A stretch of 64,000 nt of DNA from an uncultured Coriobacteriaceae bacterium (lineage in GTDB: Bacteria > Actinomycetota > Coriobacteriia > Coriobacteriales > Atopobiaceae): NCBI GenBank assembly GCA_902779675.1, contig CACZCK010000016.1:28162-92161 (forward strand), read 5' to 3'. Position 1 is the first letter of the stretch. Each line of letters begins with the position of its first letter. The notes under the pieces were generated by a model that saw nothing but the letters and a program-made list of their open reading frames with translations, made no database searches and had not been told where the DNA came from. Below are positions 1 through 7,409 of this stretch, one piece after another. The translations under genes were made by a program, and so were the position numbers.

Positions 1-667
1 AGCCCTTGGCGGTGCGCACGTAGTCGCGGTCGAGCTCCTCGACCATGGCGGTACGCACGATACGGGTCATCTGACCGGTCAGCGGAACCGCAAGCGAGAT
101 GGCCGGCATGATCATGCGGGCCAGGTACCCACCGAAGTTGGCGGTCGGGCTGGGCAGCGGGCCGGAGGCGGGCAGCATCTTGAGGAAGGACGAGAAGATC
201 AGGATGAGCAGGACGGCCAACCAGAACGACGGCGTCGCCAAGCCTGCGATGGACAGCAGGCGTATCAGCTGGTCAGGCCACCCATCACGGTAGAGTGCGG
301 CGATCACGCCCAGCGTGAACGAGACGATGGTGCCCAAGAGCAGGCCAAAGAAGGTGAGCTGCATCGTGACCGGCAGGGCCTTGGCGATGCGGTCGGCCAC
401 CGGGCGGCGCTGGGCGCTGTAGGTGCCCATGTCGCCATGCAGCAGGTCGCCCATGTAACGGACGTAGCGGACGGGCCAGGGATCGTCCAGGCCAAAGTCC
501 TCGTGGTACTTCTGGATGGCTTCCGGCGTCGCCGCCTCGCCGAGGGCCTTGTAGGCGGGGTCGATGGGCGAGAACGACATGAGGAAGAAGATCAGGAACG
601 AGACGCCAAGCGCCATGATGGGCAGGGCTATGAGCCGGCGGCCAACAAGACGCAGCAGGTTGTTCAT
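1..667 (-). CDS. Peptide ABC transporter permease (DppB/OppB type), C-terminus beyond window
   Basis: This is an inner-membrane permease of a dipeptide/oligopeptide importer. The 222 visible residues start MNNLLRLVGRRLIALP, with a first membrane helix at about 10-32, then the periplasmic loop typical of the family (residues about 35-95) and further hydrophobic segments. The conserved cytoplasmic loop that contacts the ATPase (EELDRDYVRTAKG) lies right at the window edge, so roughly the last 80-100 residues are missing. A GAGAGGAG ribosome site lies just before the ATG at 667. It follows the binding-protein gene on the same strand, separated by a 190-bp gap with a hairpin. The family call is firm; the substrate is inferred from the neighbour. 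Confidence 0.9.
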   Translation of the reverse strand, partial: MNNLLRLVGRRLIALPIMALGVSFLIFFLMSFSPIDPAYKALGEAATPEAIQKYHEDFGLDDPWPVRYVRYMGDLLHGDMGTYSAQRRPVADRIAKALPVTMQLTFFGLLLGTIVSFTLGVIAALYRDGWPDQLIRLLSIAGLATPSFWLAVLLILIFSSFLKMLPASGPLPSPTANFGGYLARMIMPAISLAVPLTGQMTRIVRTAMVEELDRDYVRTAKG

Positions 668-785
668 GTGCTCTCCTCTCTTTCTCTTCGTGTTGGCAGA
701 AACGTTCGCCGTGCTGCGGGGCGAAGGGAATGCTGCTCCCCCGCTCTCGGTCGGAACGGAAGGGAGCACCCTCTCCGCCCCACAG

Positions 786-825
786 CACGGGGCCCAGGCG
801 CGAGTCACTACGCCCGGGCCCCGTG
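786..825 (-). terminator. Intercistronic hairpin between binding protein and permease
   Basis: Ten-base arms CACGGGGCCC (786-795) and GGGCCCCGTG (816-825) are perfectly complementary and are extended by inner GGCG/CGCC pairing. No clear T-run follows on the minus strand. Such a stem would protect or partly terminate the binding-protein mRNA, so that it is made in excess over the permease. That role is inferred. Confidence 0.5.
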
Positions 826-858
826 GGTATTGCCTATGCTATGCGCGTGTGCCGCTGG

Positions 859-2463
859 TTACGCGGTGACGGTCGCAACGTCGGCGAGAGCAACGCCGGT
901 GGTGCCGATACCGGAGAAGTTCTGGACGGCGGTGCCGGCCGGGCTGACGGTCTCGGACCAGGAGGCCGTCGGGGTGATGACCTGCAGCACCGGGTACAGG
1001 ACGACGTTCTCGGCGAGGATGTCGAAGACCTGGTTCCAGCACTCCTGCTGCTCGTCGCCGGTCTTCTCGAGCGCTTCGGACATCAGGCCATTGAGCTGCT
1101 TCCACTCGTCTGAGCCGTTCCAAGCGCAGCGGGTCTGCATCCAGATGTTGTCACCGAACCACCAGTTGAGCAGCAGGTCGGTGTCGCCGCCGAAGCAGGA
1201 CGGATCGCCAGGGGCGATGAGGATGTCCCAGCTGTCGTCGGCCTGGTCGATGGCGGCGTAGGTCGCGGGGCTCTGGTCGCTCGTCAGGTTGACGGTCACG
1301 CCGAAGGCGTCCTGGAGGTCCTGCTGGGCCTGGGTGCCCATGGCCACGACCTGGGCGTTGTCGGTGGTGCGCAGCTCGATCTTGCCGGTGATGGCGCTGC
1401 CGAGGCTCTTGGCCTTCTCGACGTCGTAGTCGTAGATCGTCGAAGCCTCATGGAAGTTGGCGAAGTTCTCGGGCAGGTAGCACTTGGGCTTGGCGGCAAG
1501 GCCGGAGAAGGCGTTGGTGATCATCTGGTCGGTGTTGAGGGCATACATGACGGCCTGACGGGCGTCCTTGTTGTCCCACGGAGCCTTCTTGACGTTGAAC
1601 ATGATGAAGCGGGTGCCGAAGCCCTGGACCTGGTCGACGCGGCAGCCGGCAGCGGTGATCTGGTCGATGCTCTCGGGCGGCACGGACTCGGAGATGAGGG
1701 TAGTGCCCTCCTGCTGGGCGGTCACGCGAGCGGTGGCATCGGTCATCGAGTCGATGCGGAGCTGGGCGTCCTGGGCGGGATGGGCGCCGTTGTAGTTGGG
1801 GTTGGGCTCGAGGACGACATAGGTGTCGGAGACCTCGGTGTACATCCAGGGGCCGGTGCCGATGGGCTGGGCGGCAGCGTCGTCGTCAGAGAGGCTCGCC
1901 GGGGTGACCTTGATGATGCCCAGGCGCTCCTTGATGAGCGAGAACTGCGGGATGTTGACCTTGACGGTCAGGGTGGTGTCGTCCTTCTTCTCGATGGAGT
2001 CGATCATGGTGAGGAAGGAGACGTACATCATGCCGTCGGCCTTGGCGCGCTCGAACGAGTGGACGACGTCCTCGGGGGTGACGGGGTCGCCCGTCGAGAA
2101 GGTCGCGCCTTCGCGCAGGGTGATCTCGCAGGTGTTGTCGTCAACCCACACCGGATCGCCCACGCACAGACCGTCGGAGACGCTGTAGTCGTGGAAGTCG
2201 ATGTCGTAGAGGCCCTCCATGACGTTCATGTTGGCGCTCAGGCAGAAGGCCGAGGAGCAGTTCTGCGGATCGAAGGACGAGGGGCCATAGGCGGAGCCGA
2301 CGGTGAGCGTGCCGCCACCGACGGTACCCTCGACGGAGCCACCCTCAGCGGCGCCGCCATCGGCAGAGGAGCCGCCACCGCAGGCCGCGAGGCCCAGCAT
2401 TGCCGCAGCTGCGCCAGAGGCGCCAAGGAACGTGCGACGTGACAGGTTGGTGTTCTCGAGCAT
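859..2463 (-). CDS. Peptide ABC transporter substrate-binding lipoprotein (SBP family 5)
   Basis: This 534-residue extracellular binding protein feeds the permease encoded next to it. The N-terminus has a twin-arginine motif (SRRTFLG), a hydrophobic stretch and a lipobox LAAC at about residues 25-28, followed by a glycine/serine linker. It is therefore probably a Tat-exported lipoprotein anchored to the membrane outer face. The mature part has family 5 features: a TLTVGSAYGPSSFDPQN start, a DGLCVGDPVWVDDNTCEITLREGATFSTG-type region, and PEDVVHSFER. A GGGAGAGA ribosome site precedes the ATG. Length fits DppA/OppA. The ligand cannot be read from sequence; peptides are the family default. Confidence 0.92.
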   Translation of the reverse strand: MLENTNLSRRTFLGASGAAAAMLGLAACGGGSSADGGAAEGGSVEGTVGGGTLTVGSAYGPSSFDPQNCSSAFCLSANMNVMEGLYDIDFHDYSVSDGLCVGDPVWVDDNTCEITLREGATFSTGDPVTPEDVVHSFERAKADGMMYVSFLTMIDSIEKKDDTTLTVKVNIPQFSLIKERLGIIKVTPASLSDDDAAAQPIGTGPWMYTEVSDTYVVLEPNPNYNGAHPAQDAQLRIDSMTDATARVTAQQEGTTLISESVPPESIDQITAAGCRVDQVQGFGTRFIMFNVKKAPWDNKDARQAVMYALNTDQMITNAFSGLAAKPKCYLPENFANFHEASTIYDYDVEKAKSLGSAITGKIELRTTDNAQVVAMGTQAQQDLQDAFGVTVNLTSDQSPATYAAIDQADDSWDILIAPGDPSCFGGDTDLLLNWWFGDNIWMQTRCAWNGSDEWKQLNGLMSEALEKTGDEQQECWNQVFDILAENVVLYPVLQVITPTASWSETVSPAGTAVQNFSGIGTTGVALADVATVTA

Positions 2464-2717
2464 TTCTCTCCCTTTCTGTACGATCGGCGGCGGTTGCCAC
2501 CGTCAAACCACTATGCAAATCGTATTGTTAACAGGTTGGTAACCAGGCGGTGAAGCCGCGAACGCGGCGCTTGGCTCGCCTTGCGGCAGTTGTATCATGT
2601 TGGAACGAGCAACCTGCCACAGAGCCACACAACCCAGCGCCAGCGGGTTTATGCCCCGCACTCCTTCCCTCCCTCCCTCCACTGATGGAAAGCGGTTCTG
2701 GTTAACAAAAGATTACA

Positions 2718-2942
2718 ACAGAAAGTAACATTTTCTGTCAATGCTGTGACAATTCTTGTGAATGGATGATATTTGGGTGTGAACGGTAAGACTTGGTACC
2801 GCTCAGACCTGCTGAGCTCCGTTATTTGTACGTGACAGCTTCTCACACCGCTCAGCCGCCTCAACTACCGTTCAGTGCACTTCCCCTCACAACACCTTCC
2901 AAGGCATGTGTTAATGAGTGTTACAATGTGTCACGAACGGTA
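2718..2942. promoter_or_regulatory. Divergent control region with repeated ACCGYTC boxes
   Basis: The 2464-2974 gap is AT-richer than its surroundings and holds no gene. It contains a palindrome ACAGAAA-N7-TTTCTGT (2718-2738). It also holds five copies of one 8-bp box in both orientations: GAACGGTA at 2781 and 2935, TACCGCTC at 2797, ACCGCTC near 2847 and TACCGTTC at 2866. Two of them form an inverted pair with an 8-bp spacer (2781-2804). The likely reader is the adjacent DeoR protein, which would control itself and the divergent peptide transporter. This is an inference from position. Confidence 0.5.
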
Positions 2943-2974
2943 TTTCGTCAAATCGGGCAGGAGGCATGACGGAC

Positions 2975-3742
2975 ATGAGTCCAGTCGAGCGTCGCACGCT
3001 GATCTTCAACCGCCTCCAGACAGAGGGCAAGGTCAACCTCAACCAGATCGCCGCCGAGCTGGGCGTCTCCAGCATGACCATCAGGCGCGACCTGCGCCTG
3101 TTCGTAGAGCAGGGCGTAGCTACCATAAGCGCGGGAACCGCGCACCTCATCGACTCCAACGGGAGCATCCCCCTGGTGCAGGCGGCAGCCCCCGTCGAGG
3201 CCAAGGACAGCCGCAAGCTGGCCATCGGCAGGGCAGCCGCCCAGCAGATCGATGACGGCGACACCGTCATCGTCGATTGCGGCAGCACCACGCTCCAGCT
3301 GCTGCGACACATTGGGCCCAAGCGGCTCACCATCGTGACCAACTCCATTCCCGTGGCGGGAATCGTGGGCACCAACCCCAACGTCAAGCTCATCTATGCC
3401 CCTGGCGAATACACCTCCGACTCCAACGGCATGATCGGGCCGCTCACCGTGGACTTCTTCCGCAACATCCGCGCCGACAAGGCCTTTCTCGGCGCCCACG
3501 GCTTTGACGCCGAGGGTGGCGTCAACGAGCCGGTGCTGGGCGACGCCACCGCAAAGCGCGCCATGCTCGAGGCAACGCGCGAGTCCTACCTCATGGCCGA
3601 TAGCGGCAAGTACGGCAATGTGCACCTCATGGCGCTCAGCCGCCTGTCCGACTACACCTGTGTCATCACCGATGACGACTTCCCCGCAAGCAAGCGCCCC
3701 GAGCTCGAGGCTGCCTGCAACCGGGTCATCTACGCCTCGTGA
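2975..3742 (+). CDS. DeoR-family transcriptional regulator
   Basis: A 255-residue DNA-binding regulator. The N-terminal DeoR winged helix covers about residues 5-55 and includes VNLNQIAAELGVSSMTIRRDL. The C-terminal DeoR sensor domain, which usually binds a sugar phosphate, begins near residue 70 and shows the VDCGSTTLQLL and TNSIPVAGIV motifs. An in-frame ATG also lies at 2966, but it is only one base from the GGAGG. The ATG at 2975 has a normal ten-base spacing, so I chose it. It is divergent from the peptide transporter, with repeated boxes between. The inducer is unknown. Confidence 0.88.
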   Translation: MSPVERRTLIFNRLQTEGKVNLNQIAAELGVSSMTIRRDLRLFVEQGVATISAGTAHLIDSNGSIPLVQAAAPVEAKDSRKLAIGRAAAQQIDDGDTVIVDCGSTTLQLLRHIGPKRLTIVTNSIPVAGIVGTNPNVKLIYAPGEYTSDSNGMIGPLTVDFFRNIRADKAFLGAHGFDAEGGVNEPVLGDATAKRAMLEATRESYLMADSGKYGNVHLMALSRLSDYTCVITDDDFPASKRPELEAACNRVIYAS

Positions 3743-3868
3743 CGTTTCTTTCGCGCAAGAGGGAGTGCCCCCTATGCGCGAGCCCATGTGCGCCAAACAC
3801 TGGCTTGGCAGAGGCGTCGCCGTATCATATGAGGTAGACGTACCATGACGATTGCAAGGGAGCCCACC

Positions 3869-4396
3869 ATGAACGAGACCCTCGAGACCATCCGCAAGCG
3901 CCGCAGCGTCCGCGACTTCACCGACCAGCCCGTCCCGCGCGAGCTGATCGAGCAGGTCGTCGATGCCGGCATCTGGGCAGCCAGCGGCAAGAACGGCCAG
4001 GCACCCGTCGTGCTGGCCATCACCAACCCCGAGCTCGTTGCTCGCCTCTCCGACCTCAACCGCCGGATCGGCGGCTGGAAGGAGGACTTCGACCCCTTCT
4101 ACGGCGGCAAGGTGGTACTGGTGGTGCTCGCCCGCCGCGATGCCGCTGCCACCTACGTGTACGACGGAAGCCTGGTGCTGGGCAACATGATGCTGGCCGC
4201 CGAGTCGCTGGGCCTGGGAAGCATCTGGATCCACCGCGCCAAGGAGGAGTTCGAGAGCGAGGAAGGCAAGGCCATCCTCGCCGAGCTGGGCATCGAGGGC
4301 GACCTCGAGGGCATCGGCCACTGCGTGCTGGGCTATGCCGACAAGCCCGCAGCCGATATCCCCCGCAAGCCCGGACGCGTCTTCTGGGCCGAGTAG
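3869..4396 (+). CDS. Nitroreductase family protein (FMN-dependent)
   Basis: A 175-residue flavin oxidoreductase of the nitroreductase fold. It starts with the diagnostic RRSVRDFTDQPV, followed by the GIWAASGKNGQAP substrate/FMN region. Later come GNMMLAAESLGLGSIWIHR and a C-terminal GHCVLGYADKP, the usual family order. I chose the ATG at 3869 because AAGGGAG sits 8-14 bases upstream; the in-frame ATG at 3845 has no good ribosome site. It probably reduces nitro compounds, quinones or related substrates with NAD(P)H in the cytoplasm. It ends five bases before the amidohydrolase gene, so the two are likely cotranscribed. Substrate is unknown. Confidence 0.9.
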   Translation: MNETLETIRKRRSVRDFTDQPVPRELIEQVVDAGIWAASGKNGQAPVVLAITNPELVARLSDLNRRIGGWKEDFDPFYGGKVVLVVLARRDAAATYVYDGSLVLGNMMLAAESLGLGSIWIHRAKEEFESEEGKAILAELGIEGDLEGIGHCVLGYADKPAADIPRKPGRVFWAE

Positions 4397-4401
4397 ACGC
4401 C

Positions 4402-5217
4402 ATGGCTGACTTCCTGCTTGCGCTTGCCCAGAGCGGCTACCCGACAGATGGTAACGTGCTGGCCCAGGCTGAGCGCTTTGCCAAGCGTGCGAGCGACGCC
4501 AATGCGCACCTGCTCGCCTTCCCCGAGAACTTCATGTGCCCGCGACCCCTGAGGGCCCAAGAGCTGCGCGATATGTCTGAGCCGCTCGACGGCCCCTTCG
4601 TGCGTGCGATTGGCGCATGCGCACGGCGGCACGGCCTGTGGATCGTCTTCAACATGAGCGAGGCCAACCCTGCCGGAGGGCCGCCCTTCAACACGGCCGT
4701 GGTGGTCGACGACGCGGGCGAGGTGCGTGGGTCCTACCGCAAGTGCCACCTGTACGACGCGCACGCCGTGCGCGAGTCCGACCGCATGAGCGCGGGCAGC
4801 GCCCTCTGCGCCCCCATACAAACGCCCTTCTGCACGCTGGGCGTGGGCATCTGCTACGACCTGCGCTTTCCGGAGCTCTCGCGCCACCTGGCGCTTGCCG
4901 GCTGCGACCTGCTGGTCATTCCCTCGGCATGGCACGACGGCCCGCACAAGGCACGCCATTGGCAGACGCTCCTGGCTGCCCGCGCCATCGAGAACGAGTG
5001 CTACGTGGCAGGTATCTGCCATGCTGGAAGCCGCTTTGTGGGCACGAGCCTGGTCGCCAACCCGCTCGGAAGCATCGTCGCGTGCGGCCCGGCTACCTCG
5101 GACGCACAAGGGCCCGAGGCACTGGTGCTCGCACGCATAGACACACAGGCTGTAGCCGAGACACGCGACGCCATGCCCGTGCTCGACCACCGCCGCCCGG
5201 GGCTCTACCAGCTCTGA
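4402..5217 (+). CDS. Nitrilase-superfamily carbon-nitrogen hydrolase
   Basis: A 271-residue C-N hydrolase. The catalytic triad is visible: Glu in LLAFPENF (about residue 41), Lys in YRKCHLYD (about 114) and Cys in GVGICYDLRFPEL (about 151). Length and the RFPEL context resemble the omega-amidase/Nit2 and YafV branch, which hydrolyse alpha-ketoglutaramate or similar amides. The exact substrate is not determinable. It lies five bases after the nitroreductase gene in the same direction and is convergent with nagA. Confidence 0.88.
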   Translation: MADFLLALAQSGYPTDGNVLAQAERFAKRASDANAHLLAFPENFMCPRPLRAQELRDMSEPLDGPFVRAIGACARRHGLWIVFNMSEANPAGGPPFNTAVVVDDAGEVRGSYRKCHLYDAHAVRESDRMSAGSALCAPIQTPFCTLGVGICYDLRFPELSRHLALAGCDLLVIPSAWHDGPHKARHWQTLLAARAIENECYVAGICHAGSRFVGTSLVANPLGSIVACGPATSDAQGPEALVLARIDTQAVAETRDAMPVLDHRRPGLYQL

Positions 5218-5225
5218 GGCAGGGC

Positions 5226-6383
5226 CTACTTCACCAGCCTGCCACCGACGTAGGTCTCAACCAGCGCCATGTCGGCATCCATGACCACGAGGTCGGCGGC
5301 ACGGCCCTCCTCGATCAGGCCGCAGCGGTCGTCTATGCCTGCGCTGCGCGCGGCGATCTCGCTCGCCATGCGCAGGGCCTGCGAGGCGCTGACCATGCCC
5401 CAGGAGGTCACGTTGCGTACTGCCTTTGCCAGGGTGAGGGTCGAACCCGCCAGGTTGCCCGCGCCCTTGAGGTAGGCGGCGCCTCCGCGCAGCTCGATGG
5501 GAAGCTCGCCGATGAAGTAGTCGCCGTCCTCGAGGCCGCCGCAGCTCAGGCAGTCGGTGATGAGCGCCACATGCTCCCAGCCCTTGGCGCGCACCAGCGC
5601 GGCGCAGGCCACGGGATGCACGTGCATGCCGTCGCAGATGAGCTCCGAGTACGTATCAGGCGTGGTCATGGCACAGCCCACCGGACCAGGCGCGCGATGC
5701 AGGAGGTCGTCCATGCCATTGAAGGTGTGCACGAAGGTGAGCGCACCCGCCTCAACGGCCGCAAGGCACTCCTCGTAGGTGGCGGAGGTGTGTCCCAGGG
5801 CCACGGTCACACCGCGCTCCCCCATCGCGCGTACGTAGTCCAGCGAACCGTCGCGCTCGGGAGCGATGGCACTCTTTGCGATGAGGCCGCGAGCCTGCCG
5901 CTGCCATCCGTCGAGGACGGCGACATCCGGGTCGATGAGGTAGTTGGGGTTCTGGGCGCCCTTGTGCTTCTCGGTGAAGAACGGCCCCTCGAGGAAGATG
6001 CCCTGAGTCCGGCAGCCCACGAAGTCGTCGCCCTGCGCCTCGACGGCTGCGGCCACAGCCGCACAGGCCTCGCCCGTCTGCTCGACCGACGCCGTGAGCG
6101 TGGTCGCGAGCCAGGAGGTGGTGCCCCGACGCGCGAGCTCCTCGCAGATTGCGGTGACACCCGCGGGGTCGCAGTCCATCACGTCGTGGCCGCAGTAGCC
6201 GTGGATGTGGGTGTCCACAAAGCCCGGAGCGACCCAGCACTCCGTGCGGTCGAGAACCTCAACGCCCTCGGGCGCCTGGGCAAACACTCCGGCGAACGTC
6301 CCATCACTCACCAGCAGATAGCCGCTGCCATCGACGTTACCGGGCAGGACGATGTGGTCGGACTTGATGGCAAAGGCACCCAT
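5226..6383 (-). CDS. nagA: N-acetylglucosamine-6-phosphate deacetylase
   Basis: A 385-residue amidohydrolase that converts GlcNAc-6-phosphate to glucosamine-6-phosphate plus acetate in amino-sugar breakdown and cell-wall recycling. Visible family motifs in order are the metal site HIHGYCGHDVMD (about residue 60), LEGPFF (about 130), GHTSATYEEC, HTFNGMDDLLHR and ITDCLSCGG, then a C-terminal DLVVMDADM strand. A GGAGTG ribosome site precedes the ATG. It lies about 100 bp downstream of the GntR/UTRA gene on the same strand. No nagB is nearby. Confidence 0.95.
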   Translation of the reverse strand: MGAFAIKSDHIVLPGNVDGSGYLLVSDGTFAGVFAQAPEGVEVLDRTECWVAPGFVDTHIHGYCGHDVMDCDPAGVTAICEELARRGTTSWLATTLTASVEQTGEACAAVAAAVEAQGDDFVGCRTQGIFLEGPFFTEKHKGAQNPNYLIDPDVAVLDGWQRQARGLIAKSAIAPERDGSLDYVRAMGERGVTVALGHTSATYEECLAAVEAGALTFVHTFNGMDDLLHRAPGPVGCAMTTPDTYSELICDGMHVHPVACAALVRAKGWEHVALITDCLSCGGLEDGDYFIGELPIELRGGAAYLKGAGNLAGSTLTLAKAVRNVTSWGMVSASQALRMASEIAARSAGIDDRCGLIEEGRAADLVVMDADMALVETYVGGRLVK

Positions 6384-6485
6384 GGGGCACTCCTATCCCT
6401 TGCTGCGAGACATGCGACGGCCGCGCCTTGTCAGCACTGCCGCCACCCTTAGTGTAGACGCTTGCGAGCCGGATGTGCCGTGACG

Positions 6486-7205
6486 CTAGTAGCCGCGCAC
6501 GGCCGTGTTGTGGAACGTGAAGAAGTCGGGCCGATGCCGCGAGAAGGTCGTCTCGAAGTGCACGCCGTCCGAATTGAACGTCACGCTCGTGACCACCGCT
6601 ACCATGGTGTAGTCCAGCAGGTCAAGCACCATGCGGTCGGCCACCGACACGTGCTCGACGCTCACGCTGCGCTTGCTGGTGGTGATGTGCATCCCCAGCG
6701 TCTCTTCGATGTAGAGGTAGACGGAGTCCTCCACGATGTCAGGCGTCAGCTCGGGAAGAGCCGAGGCGAGGAAGTAGTTGATGTCGTAGATGAGCGCGGC
6801 ACCATTGATGTGACGCACCCGCTCCACCCGGTACAGGCGGTCACCGATGGCAAAGCCCGTCATCTCGGCTATCTGCTTGTCGGCGGTTATCTGCGTGAAC
6901 GAGCGCACCGAGGTATGTGCCCTGATCCCGTTGCGCTCGCACGCCTCCCTAAAGGACTCGATGTCGCCCAGCACGAAGCGCGCGTGCACGTCGGGCTGCC
7001 AGATGACCAGCACGCCCTTTCCGTGGATGGGTTGGATGTAGCCATGCAGACGCAGAACGTTCAGCGCCTTGCGTAAGGTGTTGTGAGAGCACTCGTACTC
7101 CTCGACGAGCGCCGATTCCGACGGAATGTATGACTGATAGGGAAACTCCCCCTCTTCAATGCGGTCGCGCAGGTCCTCGAAGATCTCGTAGTAGATGGAT
7201 CTCAT
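6486..7205 (-). CDS. treR: GntR/UTRA-family repressor, probable trehalose regulator
   Basis: A 239-residue regulator with an N-terminal GntR winged helix (YIPSESALVEEYECSHNTLR) and a C-terminal UTRA effector domain. The end, SRHRPDFFTFHNTAVRG, matches the conserved end of Bacillus TreR. The ATG at 7205 is preceded by GGGAG at eight bases; an upstream extension to 7259 has none. It is divergent from treP-treC with a perfect palindrome between, which supports control of trehalose uptake, likely with trehalose-6-phosphate as inducer. Because nagA follows on the same strand, a NagR-like role cannot be excluded. Confidence 0.82.
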   Translation of the reverse strand: MRSIYYEIFEDLRDRIEEGEFPYQSYIPSESALVEEYECSHNTLRKALNVLRLHGYIQPIHGKGVLVIWQPDVHARFVLGDIESFREACERNGIRAHTSVRSFTQITADKQIAEMTGFAIGDRLYRVERVRHINGAALIYDINYFLASALPELTPDIVEDSVYLYIEETLGMHITTSKRSVSVEHVSVADRMVLDLLDYTMVAVVTSVTFNSDGVHFETTFSRHRPDFFTFHNTAVRGY

Positions 7206-7292
7206 GTTTTGGCTCCCTGTGTCCGGACCATAACCTCGTCGCAAGACAGCATACGACAAATCGACCGCGTATCTTATGCAAATAACTTGCAG

Positions 7293-7320
7293 TTGTGCAT
7301 CATATTTCCCCTGCTAGATA
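7293..7320 (+). promoter_or_regulatory. Candidate treP promoter
   Basis: A possible -35 TTGTGC (7293-7298) is followed after 16 bases by TAGATA (7315-7320), continuing as TAGATAAT. It lies directly before the palindrome, so a repressor bound there would block the polymerase. The assignment is by eye only. Confidence 0.4.
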
Positions 7321-7335
7321 ATCAGGTTAGTAGGT

Positions 7336-7362
7336 GACTTATTCATTTTATTTGAATAAGTC
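7336..7362 (+). promoter_or_regulatory. Palindromic operator for the trehalose operon
   Basis: Perfect inverted repeat GACTTATTCA (7336-7345) and TGAATAAGTC (7353-7362) with a 7-base spacer. It sits between the candidate promoter and treP and is the best candidate site for the divergently encoded TreR-like protein. Confidence 0.6.
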
Positions 7363-7409
7363 CGCTGCTTCGCCCAGTCCGAAACAGGAAGAGGAGAAGA
7401 GGAGAAGAG

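Noticed and set aside
1450..2442. Long open frame antisense to the binding-protein gene
   Set aside because: High GC opens antisense frames; this one is Gly/Val/Asp low-complexity and mirrors a well-conserved family on the other strand.
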